Assembly (NCBI GenBank): GCA_023450835.1
Contig: JAEXGM010000269.1
Location: forward strand, 35,862-99,861
Origin: Bacillota bacterium
Lineage (GTDB): Bacteria; Bacillota; Clostridia; Lachnospirales; Lachnospiraceae
Direction: 5' to 3'
Length of the DNA: 64,000 nucleotides
Positions 55,050 to 62,988 of the stretch are shown here, piece by piece. The stretch's first letter is position 1. Each line of letters starts with the position of its first letter. Under the pieces are notes generated by a model. It saw only the letters and a list, made by a program, of their open reading frames with translations, had not been told where the DNA came from and searched no databases. The position numbers and the translations under genes are program-made.

Positions 55050-55433
55050 ATGGAGAAGCAGGAAGAATACATGATGCCAAGCAGAGCAGAATACATAAGA
55101 ATTGCAAGAGAGAGCTGCAGCAGGAATCAGTCAGGAAATGTTAATGGTAAGGCAAAAAGTGCATACCGCCACAAAGAGATGATTATGTCAGAAGACGGCG
55201 GCTATACACTGGAGGATACCCAGGTAAGAGAAAATCAAAACACTGGAATGAAGATATTTCTGATACGTTTGATTTGTGCAAGCCTGTTATTTTTGATGGT
55301 ATTTCTGATGGATCAGTTTGATTTTCAGATCAAGCAGGTAAATGCCGGCAAAATCGAGAATCAAATAACAGCTAGTATGGGGGTAAAAGAAGCACAGGAT
55401 TTTTTCGTATCACTGTTGGATAAATTCAAGTGA
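55050..55433 (+). CDS. Small single-helix membrane protein of unknown function
   Basis: This 127-residue protein has a hydrophilic N-terminal half with many charged residues and one hydrophobic helix (about residues 68-87, FLIRLICASLLFLMVFLMDQ), followed by about 40 outside residues. No family is recognised. AAGGATGAGG precedes the ATG. It is monocistronic and converges on the ferritin-like gene through a shared terminator. Confidence 0.65.
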   Translation: MEKQEEYMMPSRAEYIRIARESCSRNQSGNVNGKAKSAYRHKEMIMSEDGGYTLEDTQVRENQNTGMKIFLIRLICASLLFLMVFLMDQFDFQIKQVNAGKIENQITASMGVKEAQDFFVSLLDKFK

Positions 55434-55473
55434 TTAGGCAGTCCTTGGGTTTGTTTATTGGGTTCGCAAAAAA

Positions 55474-55513
55474 ACTAAGCAAAAGGAAGTAAGAGGTGTT
55501 CCTTTTGCTTAGT
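55474..55513. terminator. Bidirectional terminator
   Basis: Perfect 15-bp arms ACTAAGCAAAAGGAA and its complement around a 10-base loop lie between two converging genes. Confidence 0.9.
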
Positions 55514-55525
55514 ATATTTGCTATT

Positions 55526-56011
55526 CTAATACTCTTCTCTAAGTCCGAACTCCGCAGATTCAACCCATTCCTCCGGCCGGCTGGTCATCTTAACCAATTC
55601 CTCTAATATAATACAATGGGTATCCTCCTGCTTTATCAAATAACCGAATACTCTTTTCGATTGCTCCTCGGAAGCTTTATCCAGTAAATCCTGATAGAAT
55701 TTAACGCTTTCTTCTTCCTTTTCAAGAGCCATTCTGTATACGTCAAGCTGATTTGGAATATTCTTTATTTCCATTTTAGAATCCGTCAATTCCTTAAAGA
55801 GCGATTTGACATCGGTTATAATATTGCTATCCTTTAAAGGTAATACAATATCTTTCTTATAACTCTGCAGAATTGCCGCATGATTTTCTTCTTCACCCGC
55901 TAAGATCAAAAATACTTTCTGAAGGCTGTTCCCTTCGTTGAGTTCGGCCTGCTTTCTGTAAAAAGCCTCCAGATCATATTCCATTGAAAGTGCTAAGTCT
56001 AATAATTCCAT
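55526..56011 (-). CDS. Ferritin-like/rubrerythrin-type diiron protein
   Basis: This 161-residue four-helix protein has the ligand spacing of the rubrerythrin/ferritin-like group: Glu in LEAFYRKQAE, EEENHAA, a second Glu helix EKEEESVKFYQ, and QEDTHCI. There is no C-terminal rubredoxin CxxC pair, so it would not be a full rubrerythrin. A role in oxidative-stress defence or iron handling in an anaerobe is likely but not proven. An AAGGAGG site precedes the ATG. Confidence 0.83.
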   Translation of the reverse strand: MELLDLALSMEYDLEAFYRKQAELNEGNSLQKVFLILAGEEENHAAILQSYKKDIVLPLKDSNIITDVKSLFKELTDSKMEIKNIPNQLDVYRMALEKEEESVKFYQDLLDKASEEQSKRVFGYLIKQEDTHCIILEELVKMTSRPEEWVESAEFGLREEY

Positions 56012-56224
56012 ATCCGTCCTCCTTTTAAATTCAAGAATAATAAATATTTGATATACCTTTTAAGCAACTATGTATTAACTATTTAAATTAATATTAGTAG
56101 TCATTATTATAAACTTATTTCTTATATTTTTCCAGCATTTTTTTTGTAATTAAACCAATATCATTACCTTTGAAACCAGATATTGATTGCTATGGGAAAC
56201 TTTCAAGGGTAAAGCAAAGTTTCG

Positions 56225-56302
56225 GTTACTGTTCATTGGCCATACGTGCGACGTGTTGTTGTTCACAACACTGCTGCATTTGGCAGGGGTTTGAACAGTA
56301 AC
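56225..56302. repeat. Nested imperfect hairpin before the radical SAM gene
   Basis: GTTACTGTTCA (56225-56235) pairs with TGAACAGTAAC (56292-56302). Inside are GCCA/TGGC and GTGTTGT/ACAACAC stems. AAGTTTCG flanks the structure on both sides as a direct repeat. There is no T-tract. The remaining bases of 56012-56472 are AT-rich and show no gene. Confidence 0.7.
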
Positions 56303-56472
56303 AAGTTTCGACGAGTAAAATATAAATCCAGGGTTTAAGATTGTTTTTTCATCCTTCATAGTCTATAATAAACAATAAGTTTTTAAGCTTAACCTATTTG
56401 ATTCACATAATATTATTATGTAAACCAATGCGTTTTTCTAAGACAACAAAAGAATGGAGAATAAAAGAAATA

Positions 56473-58353
56473 ATGAATAAACTTGCTTTATCCGATGAGA
56501 TATTGATGACCATAGACAAGCCTGCCAGGTATATCGGCAACGAGACAAATATGGTCGTAAAAGATACAAAAGCTGTAGATATCAGGTTTTGCATGTGTTT
56601 TCCCGATGTTTATGAGATTGGTATGTCCCATCTTGGTATACAGATTCTTTACGATATGTTCAACCGCAGGGAGGACACTTACTGCGAGAGAGTATACTCT
56701 CCCTGGCCTGATTTGGACAAGATTATGAGGGAGAAGAATATTCCCCTCTTTGCACTGGAGTCTCAGGAACCCATTAAGAACTTTGACTTCCTTGGAATCA
56801 CCCTGCAGTATGAGATGTGTTATACCAATGTATTGCAGATTCTTGATTTATCCGGAATTCCTTTGCTGGCAAAAGACAGAACCGAAGATGATCCCTTTGT
56901 ACTGGGAGGCGGTCCCTGCGTTTATAATCCGGAACCCCTTGCCGACTTCTTTGATTTCTTCTATATAGGAGAAGGAGAAACGGTTTACGATCAGTTATTG
57001 GATATCTATAAAGAGCATAAAAGAAAAGGCGGTACCAGAAAAGAATATCTGGAGAAAATAGCAGAGATAGAGGGTATCTATGTACCTTCCTTTTATGATG
57101 TCCTTTACAAAGAAGACGGAACAATAGAAAGTTTTACGAAGAATAACGCTCATGCGAAAGAAAAAATCAAAAAACAGGTTGAAATGAAGCTGGAAAACAC
57201 CTATTATCCGAAGAAGCCGCTGGTACCCTATATCAGAGCAACTCAGGACCGTGTTGTTCTGGAGATTCAAAGAGGCTGTATCAGAGGCTGCCGTTTCTGC
57301 CAGGCTGGAATGGTATACCGGCCTGTAAGAGAACGAAGCATGGACTTTTTGAAGGAATATGCAACAGAGATGTTAAAAGCCACCGGACATGAAGAGATTT
57401 CCTTAAGCTCTTTAAGCTCCAGTGATTTTTCAGGGTTACAGGAATTGGTGTATTTTCTCATAGAGGAATGTAATAAGCAGAAGGTGAATATTTCTCTTCC
57501 TTCCCTTCGTATTGACGCCTTTGCATTGGATGTTATGAATAAAGTGCAGGATGTAAGAAAGAGTTCCCTGACCTTTGCACCGGAAGCCGGGACCCAGAGA
57601 CTTCGTGATGTTATCAATAAAGGACTGACGGAAGAGAGTATTCTAAACGGTACCATGCAGGCTTTTAACGGAGGCTGGAATAGAGTTAAACTGTATTTTA
57701 TGCTGGGGCTTCCCACAGAGTCAGAAGATGACATTGAAGGAATTGCAGTATTGTCTGACAGAATAGCAAGAGAATATTATACCATACCAAAGGATCAGAG
57801 AAACGGTAAAGTAGGCATTACTGCCAGCACTTCTTTCTTTGTGCCCAAGCCTTTTACACCTTTTCAATGGTCCAGAATGGATACCTCGGAAGAATACCTG
57901 AATAAACAGCATTTCCTTAGAGCAAAATTCAACGAACAGTTAAATAAGAAGAGTATTAAATACAACTGGCATGAAGCGGAACTCAGCGTATTGGAAGGCG
58001 TATTTGCCAGAGGCGACAGAAGAACTGCCAGGGCACTTTTGGCAGCTTACAAGGAAGGCGCGCTCTTTGATTCCTGGACGGAGTTCTTTGATAATAAAAA
58101 GTGGGTAAAGGCTTTTGCCGATACCAATATTGATATAAATTTCTACACCAGCAGAGAACGGGAAGCAGAGGAAATCCTCCCCTGGGATTTTATTGATGCA
58201 GGTGTCACCAAAAAGTTCTTATTAAGAGAATATAAAAATGCCAAAGAAGAAAAAGTTACTCCAAATTGCAAGATGTCCTGTACTAACTGCGGTGCAATGG
58301 AGTTTGGAGGAGGCATCTGCTTCCTGCCAAGAACTGAGGAGGTGAATGCATAA
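56473..58353 (+). CDS. B12-binding radical SAM protein (TIGR03960 family)
   Basis: This protein of about 626 residues has an N-terminal cobalamin-binding-like domain (MCFPDVYEIGMSHLGIQIL) and a radical SAM core with the cluster motif CIRGCRFC. A C-terminal cysteine group includes CKMSCTNCGAME. The family pairs with DUF2344, here the next gene, and with RNase G in many Firmicutes; its reaction is not known. The start at 56473 is uncertain: GGAG at 56456 is rather far, and in-frame ATGs lie at 56398 and 56428. Confidence 0.88.
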   Translation: MNKLALSDEILMTIDKPARYIGNETNMVVKDTKAVDIRFCMCFPDVYEIGMSHLGIQILYDMFNRREDTYCERVYSPWPDLDKIMREKNIPLFALESQEPIKNFDFLGITLQYEMCYTNVLQILDLSGIPLLAKDRTEDDPFVLGGGPCVYNPEPLADFFDFFYIGEGETVYDQLLDIYKEHKRKGGTRKEYLEKIAEIEGIYVPSFYDVLYKEDGTIESFTKNNAHAKEKIKKQVEMKLENTYYPKKPLVPYIRATQDRVVLEIQRGCIRGCRFCQAGMVYRPVRERSMDFLKEYATEMLKATGHEEISLSSLSSSDFSGLQELVYFLIEECNKQKVNISLPSLRIDAFALDVMNKVQDVRKSSLTFAPEAGTQRLRDVINKGLTEESILNGTMQAFNGGWNRVKLYFMLGLPTESEDDIEGIAVLSDRIAREYYTIPKDQRNGKVGITASTSFFVPKPFTPFQWSRMDTSEEYLNKQHFLRAKFNEQLNKKSIKYNWHEAELSVLEGVFARGDRRTARALLAAYKEGALFDSWTEFFDNKKWVKAFADTNIDINFYTSREREAEEILPWDFIDAGVTKKFLLREYKNAKEEKVTPNCKMSCTNCGAMEFGGGICFLPRTEEVNA

Positions 58354-59105
58354 TGATGGTTCGAATGAAATTTATAAAGACAGGGCCGGTAAAATTCATC
58401 GGTCATCTGGACATTATGCGCTTTTTTCAGAAGGCAGTAAGAAGAGCGGGACTTGATGTGGAGTACTCACAGGGCTTTAACCCACACCAGGTCATGTCCT
58501 TTGCCTCACCCCTTGGAGTCGGACTGACCAGTGAGGGAGAATATCTGGATGTTTCCTTTAACAGTCTTCCGGAAAAGTCGATTGCAATAAAAACTTTGAA
58601 TGATGCCATGAATGAGTTTATCCAGGTAACAGATATGGTAGAATTAAATAACGGGGCAAAAAATGCCATGGCAAGTGTAGCCGCGGCCGATTATCTGGTA
58701 TCACTAAAGGACGGCTATGATTTTTTTACCGCCGGTGAATTCCGGGAGAAATTCACAGCTTTTATGCTTCAGGAGAATATTACAATCTTAAAGAAATCCA
58801 AAAAGAGCGAGAAGGAAACGGATATTAAGTCATTTATATATTCCTATGCTTTTACGGATACAGAATTCTTTGGCGTTGACAAGAAAAGCCTTGCAGAAGA
58901 ATATGATAACGGTGTTCAGCTATATCTCAGACTTTCCTCCGGCAGTGTTAACAATCTGAAGCCTGAGCTTGTAACAGAGGCTTTCTGTGAGTATGCGGGA
59001 GTACCCTTTAACGAATTTGCTTTCCAGATGCACCGCTTCGAGTTGTATACCCAGACGGAGAGCGGAAGCTACATCCCTTTATCAGAGGTGGGCAATGAAG
59101 CATAA
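58353..59105 (+). CDS. DUF2344 (TIGR03936) protein
   Basis: This 250-residue protein opens VRMKFIKTGPVKFIGHLDIM and has VEYSQGFNPHQVMSFASPLG, the conserved core of DUF2344. It is regularly encoded, or fused, next to TIGR03960 radical SAM proteins, implying joint action on an RNA or ribosomal substrate; the activity is unknown. The start overlaps the upstream stop by one base and GAGGAGGTG precedes it, so the two are translationally coupled. Confidence 0.9.
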   Translation: MMVRMKFIKTGPVKFIGHLDIMRFFQKAVRRAGLDVEYSQGFNPHQVMSFASPLGVGLTSEGEYLDVSFNSLPEKSIAIKTLNDAMNEFIQVTDMVELNNGAKNAMASVAAADYLVSLKDGYDFFTAGEFREKFTAFMLQENITILKKSKKSEKETDIKSFIYSYAFTDTEFFGVDKKSLAEEYDNGVQLYLRLSSGSVNNLKPELVTEAFCEYAGVPFNEFAFQMHRFELYTQTESGSYIPLSEVGNEA

Positions 59106-60285
59106 ACTGATTATCACAAAAGAAGAGAACAGGATTATATCCTCTGTATTCGATGAAAAAGAAATGCTTCAGGTTAACGTATTTGGTGCAAGAGAAGAAA
59201 ATCCCCTTGGAAATATCTATGTGGGAAAGGTCAAAAATATTGTTAACAATATTGCTGCAGCTTTCGTAGAATATGAGAAGGATAAAATGTGCTATCTTTC
59301 TCTGGAAGAAGTTAAAAATCCCATTTTTTTAAACCCCAAAAAAAATGATAAACTGGTGGTGGGAGATGAAATACTGGTTCAGATTGCTAAAGCTGATGTA
59401 AAGACCAAAGCTCCTGTTGCCACTGTGGCCCTTAATTTTACCGGGAAATATTTGGTGCTGACCCATGGGAATAACCTGATAGGCATATCCGGCAAGATCC
59501 GGGAAGAAGAGGAGCGAAAACGTCTGAAAGCTTTGATGGATGTTTATAAGAATTCCGAATATGGATTCATCGTCAGGACCAATGCGGCCTCCGTAGAGGA
59601 TACTGTGCTAAAGGAAGAAGCAGAAGCGCTTATCAGCGTTTATAAAGACACCTTAAGCCATGCAATGTATAAGACCCCTTTCACCCGTGTATTTAAGACG
59701 TTACCCGGATATCTTTGTGATATCAGGGACAGTTTGTCGGAAGCAATCACGGAGATAATCACTGATAATAAGGAATTACATGAAGAGATTGCATCCTATC
59801 TTGGAAGATATCAAAAAGAAGACCTTGTTAAGCTGAAATTTTATGAAGATAACCTGCTGACACTTAGTAATCTATATGGCGTCAGCTTAAAGCTGGAAAA
59901 TGCTCTTAAGAAAAAGGTATGGCTTAAATCCGGCGGAAACCTTGTTATTGAACCCACAGAAGCACTTACGGTTGTGGACGTTAATACCGGCAAGGCCATC
60001 TATGGAAAGAGAAAGGTTCAGGATACTTTTCTTAAACTCAATCTGGAGGCGGCAGAAGAAATTGCAAAACAGATTAGGCTTAGAAATCTTTCCGGAATTA
60101 TTGTGGTTGATTTTATAGACATGGAAGAGAAAGGGGCCAGAGAGGAGCTGATGCGGTTTTTTGAGGAGCAGCTAAGAAAAGACCCTGTGAAGACCGTATT
60201 AGTGGATATGACAGCCCTTAATCTGGTGGAAGTGACAAGAAAGAAGGTGCGAAAACCACTCTATGAACAAATCAGCGAAGAATAA
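59095..60285 (+). CDS. rng: Ribonuclease E/G family protein
   Basis: This 396-residue protein has an N-terminal S1-like RNA-binding region (NIYVGKVKNIVNNIAAAFVEY), the catalytic DNase I-like domain with LTVVDVNTGK and GIIVVDFIDME supplying the metal aspartates, and ends before the long C-terminal tail found in RNase E. The first Met in the longer frame (58987) is not needed; the ATG at 59095 has AGAGGTG. It overlaps DUF2344 by 11 bases and YbaK by 23. Confidence 0.9.
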   Translation: MKHKLIITKEENRIISSVFDEKEMLQVNVFGAREENPLGNIYVGKVKNIVNNIAAAFVEYEKDKMCYLSLEEVKNPIFLNPKKNDKLVVGDEILVQIAKADVKTKAPVATVALNFTGKYLVLTHGNNLIGISGKIREEEERKRLKALMDVYKNSEYGFIVRTNAASVEDTVLKEEAEALISVYKDTLSHAMYKTPFTRVFKTLPGYLCDIRDSLSEAITEIITDNKELHEEIASYLGRYQKEDLVKLKFYEDNLLTLSNLYGVSLKLENALKKKVWLKSGGNLVIEPTEALTVVDVNTGKAIYGKRKVQDTFLKLNLEAAEEIAKQIRLRNLSGIIVVDFIDMEEKGAREELMRFFEEQLRKDPVKTVLVDMTALNLVEVTRKKVRKPLYEQISEE

Positions 60286-60745
60286 GACCAATGTCGGAAG
60301 GCTTTTGGAGCAGGCGGGAATCCCCTATAATACTTATGAATATGAGCCGGACGAGGACAATTTATCGGGTGAACATGTAGCCGCCCAGATAGGAATGTCT
60401 GCGGAAAAGGTATTCAAAACACTGGTAGCAAGAGGAAAAGAGGATATCTATGTCTTTTGTATTCCGGTAAAGGAAGAACTTAATTTGAAAAAAGCGGCTT
60501 CCGTTACCGGTGAAAAGAAGATTGAAATGGTACATCAAAAGGAGCTGTTAGGGCTTACCGGCTACATCCGGGGCGGCTGTTCACCGGTGGGAATGAAGAA
60601 AAAGTATCCCACTTTTATGGATGAGACCGCACAGCTTTTTGATACGGTAATCGTCAGTGCCGGCGTCAGAGGTTTACAGATAGAGGTAGAACCTGTTGCA
60701 CTTATGAAGTATGTGCAAGGGAGTTTTGAGGATTTAACGGAATAG
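60263..60745 (+). CDS. Cys-tRNA(Pro)/Cys-tRNA(Cys) deacylase (YbaK/EbsC)
   Basis: This 160-residue protein is a YbaK-domain editing enzyme that hydrolyses mischarged Cys-tRNA(Pro). The catalytic-site Lys lies in VFKTLVARGK, and GYIRGGCSPVGMKKKYP is the conserved loop with the GxxSPxG element. It overlaps the RNase G gene by 23 bases, so it replaces the rplU usually found after rng in related genomes. The gene ends 30 bases before hairpin element copy 2. Confidence 0.92.
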   Translation: MNKSAKNKTNVGRLLEQAGIPYNTYEYEPDEDNLSGEHVAAQIGMSAEKVFKTLVARGKEDIYVFCIPVKEELNLKKAASVTGEKKIEMVHQKELLGLTGYIRGGCSPVGMKKKYPTFMDETAQLFDTVIVSAGVRGLQIEVEPVALMKYVQGSFEDLTE

Positions 60746-60775
60746 AAATGGAATGATTTGGGTGGCGAAAGGGCG

Positions 60776-60894
60776 GTTTTTCGAAAGGGGACGGCAATTT
60801 GTACCAAACAGAAAGAACTCATGCACTGGTTCCAAGGCGCAGGAGTTCTTTCTGTTTGGTGCAAATTGCCTGTGACTGTATTGGAACAGGGCTT
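60776..60894 (+). repeat. Hairpin repeat element, copy 2 (119 bp)
   Basis: Arms 60793-60826 and 60837-60870 pair over 34 positions with one wobble and two mismatches, around the same loop TGGTTCCAAG as copy 1. Flanks GTTTTTC...GGGGAC and TGTG...CAGGGCTT are also shared. Six stem positions differ from copy 1 with the partner base changed to match. It follows ybaK in the same orientation as copy 1. Confidence 0.88.
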
Positions 60895-60964
60895 TTGCCG
60901 CTCAAATCATAGAGTAAAGAAGGATAAGAAAAGAGTAAGTGGGCAGTAAATATAGGAGGTGACT

Positions 60965-60996
60965 CTTAAAGTTAGGTTTTTAGGTCTAACTTTAAG
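60965..60996. terminator. Short perfect hairpin between ybaK and the alanyl-tRNA editing gene
   Basis: CTTAAAGTTAG and CTAACTTTAAG are exact complements with a 10-base loop. It may end either converging transcript, though no strong T-tract follows on the plus strand. Bases 60997-61092 show no gene. Confidence 0.5.
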
Positions 60997-61092
60997 GGAC
61001 AGTTTAAAGTGTCGCCATGACTTGCTCTCTAATAGGTTTAAAGTTGGTTCTCGATAGATTGGAATTCTTTAAAATTCTTGTGGAATTGTGTT

Positions 61093-62307
61093 CTATATAG
61101 AGAAGTTATTTAGAAACTTTTCAATTTCGTCTTTTACTCCGGTAAGGCTGCCCTGTACCATTTCTTTGCTGCCGCCGCCTCTGCCGTTAAAGGCTTTATT
61201 GAGTTCTGAACCAAGGGGTCTTATATCAGCGTTTTTAGAAGAAAGAATGTAGCGGTATTCCTGGTTAACGGGAGATTCCATGGTCTGATTTATGGCTTTT
61301 GCGGTTGGGACAAATATTCCGATGATTCCTTCACGGCGTTCCTTTAGTAAGTTGGCATAATTTCTTAGCTGGCTGTCTTCGATTTCGTTGTCAAAAACCA
61401 GGTAGGTTTCTGTGCCGGAAGGAACAGATTCTGCTTTATAGGAGAGAAGTTTTGCGGAAAGAGCAGAGAACTTTCCTTCCAGGGTTAATTTTTCATCTTT
61501 CAGACGCTTTACGGCATCTGCTGTTTCATATATTTTAGCGGAAAGCAGGACAGAAATATCCTGAATATTCTTTTCCTTATTATTATAGTCTCTTAAGGCC
61601 CTGCCTCCGCAGAGGATTTCCAGACGGGTGCCGCCTTTATAATTCTGGGAGGATACAATTTTTATCAGACCGACTTCGCCGGTTAATTTCACATGAGGAG
61701 CGCAGCAGGCACAAGTATCAATTCCCTCTATGGTAACAATACGTATAGCAGTGTGCAGTTCTTTTTTACTGCGATAGTCCATGGCTTTTAGGGCTTCTTC
61801 ACCGGGATAATAAGCAATTACCGGAATATTAGCAAAGACCGCTCTATTCGCTGCTTCCTCCATTGCTTTTAAGTCCTCTTCCTTTAGTACACCGTTAAAA
61901 TCAATGGTAACGATATCTGTCCCAAGATGAAAGCCCACATTGTCATATCCATAATGCCTGTGGACAAGACCGGAGAGAATATGTTCACCGGTATGCTGCT
62001 GCATAAAGTCAAACCGGCGGTTACTGTTAATCATGCCCTTTACCGCAGCACCCTCATTAATAGGGGCACTTAATGTATGGAATATAATTTCCTCCTTCTC
62101 CTGTACATCAATAACTTCTATGTTATTTAGCAGACCGATATCGCAGGCCTGTCCGCCTCCTTCCGGGAAGAAGGCAGTGGAATCCAGAATTACTTCATAT
62201 GTTTTATCGCCCTGCTTTGATGCTATTTCTTTACAGGAGAGTACCGTCGCCTCAAATTCCGAGAGATAGCTGTCTTTATCATATAATTTTATTGTTTTTT
62301 CGAACAT
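61093..62307 (-). CDS. Alanyl-tRNA editing protein (AlaX type with DHHA1)
   Basis: This 404-residue protein is a free-standing editing domain that removes Ser or Gly from tRNA-Ala. It has an N-terminal tRNA-synthetase second additional domain with the zinc ligands in HTGEHILSGL and CACCAPHV. A coiled region (KRLKDEKLTLEGKF) and a C-terminal DHHA1 domain ending GRGGGSKEMVQGSL follow. It lacks the class II synthetase core, so it is not AlaRS. It converges on ybaK, another tRNA editing enzyme. Confidence 0.9.
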   Translation of the reverse strand: MFEKTIKLYDKDSYLSEFEATVLSCKEIASKQGDKTYEVILDSTAFFPEGGGQACDIGLLNNIEVIDVQEKEEIIFHTLSAPINEGAAVKGMINSNRRFDFMQQHTGEHILSGLVHRHYGYDNVGFHLGTDIVTIDFNGVLKEEDLKAMEEAANRAVFANIPVIAYYPGEEALKAMDYRSKKELHTAIRIVTIEGIDTCACCAPHVKLTGEVGLIKIVSSQNYKGGTRLEILCGGRALRDYNNKEKNIQDISVLLSAKIYETADAVKRLKDEKLTLEGKFSALSAKLLSYKAESVPSGTETYLVFDNEIEDSQLRNYANLLKERREGIIGIFVPTAKAINQTMESPVNQEYRYILSSKNADIRPLGSELNKAFNGRGGGSKEMVQGSLTGVKDEIEKFLNNFSI

Positions 62308-62448
62308 GGTAATCCCTTTCTCTTAAGTTTCTATACTTTTATTATGATACGTATTTTAGCAGGTTCCGTATGGAAATTCTATTATTTTATGGAAACTTAT
62401 AAAAATCATGATAAAACTCACAGTGTTATATTCTATAATGGGAAAAGA

Positions 62449-62988
62449 CTATCTCTGAAAAGCTGATAAAATTTCATCACACCAAGAAACTACAGCCTCA
62501 GTGTTTAAAATACCAAGACGCAGAGGGGCGTAAAGAAATAATTGTCTGTCCGGGGTAATTTCATCTATTCCAGAATCCATACTGCTTTGAAGCTGCTGAT
62601 ATTTACGCAGTTTTTCCAGATGCTTTTCTTTATAATCTGTTAACATGGCAATTATATTTTCTTTCGGAAGATTACTGGAAAAGGTAAGCTTTAGAAGAAA
62701 TTCTGAGCGCATGGGCTGATATTCTGCAGGTTCTAAAAGCCAACTCAGGAATTCTGTCCGACCCGGCTCTGTAATAGTATATATTTTTTTCCTCGGAGAA
62801 GGGCTGCCTTCTTCCTGAATCAACCCTTCTTCCAACAATTGGTTGAGTACCGGATAAATATGTCCGAAATTTTCATTCCAAAAGTTAGAGATTACGGTAT
62901 CGCAGTATTTCTTTATATCGTATCCGGTGCCTGAGTGAATACTTAGTATTCCAAGAATTGCATAACGGGTCTTATTTTTAATAGCCAT
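62449..62988 (-). CDS. PadR-family transcriptional regulator
   Basis: This 179-residue protein has a PadR winged helix (YAILGILSIHSGTGYDIKKYC; FGHIYPVLNQLLEEGLIQ) and a C-terminal Vir-type coiled dimerisation region (LTFSSNLPKENIIAML). PadR proteins often repress adjacent detoxification or efflux genes. Here its start overlaps the end of the glycosyltransferase gene by 11 bases, so the two form one unit, and the regulator likely controls that enzyme. Confidence 0.88.
   Translation of the reverse strand: MAIKNKTRYAILGILSIHSGTGYDIKKYCDTVISNFWNENFGHIYPVLNQLLEEGLIQEEGSPSPRKKIYTITEPGRTEFLSWLLEPAEYQPMRSEFLLKLTFSSNLPKENIIAMLTDYKEKHLEKLRKYQQLQSSMDSGIDEITPDRQLFLYAPLRLGILNTEAVVSWCDEILSAFQR

Noticed and set aside
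60758..60949. 63-codon open frame over hairpin copy 2
   Set aside because: Same reason as for copy 1; no ribosome binding site.
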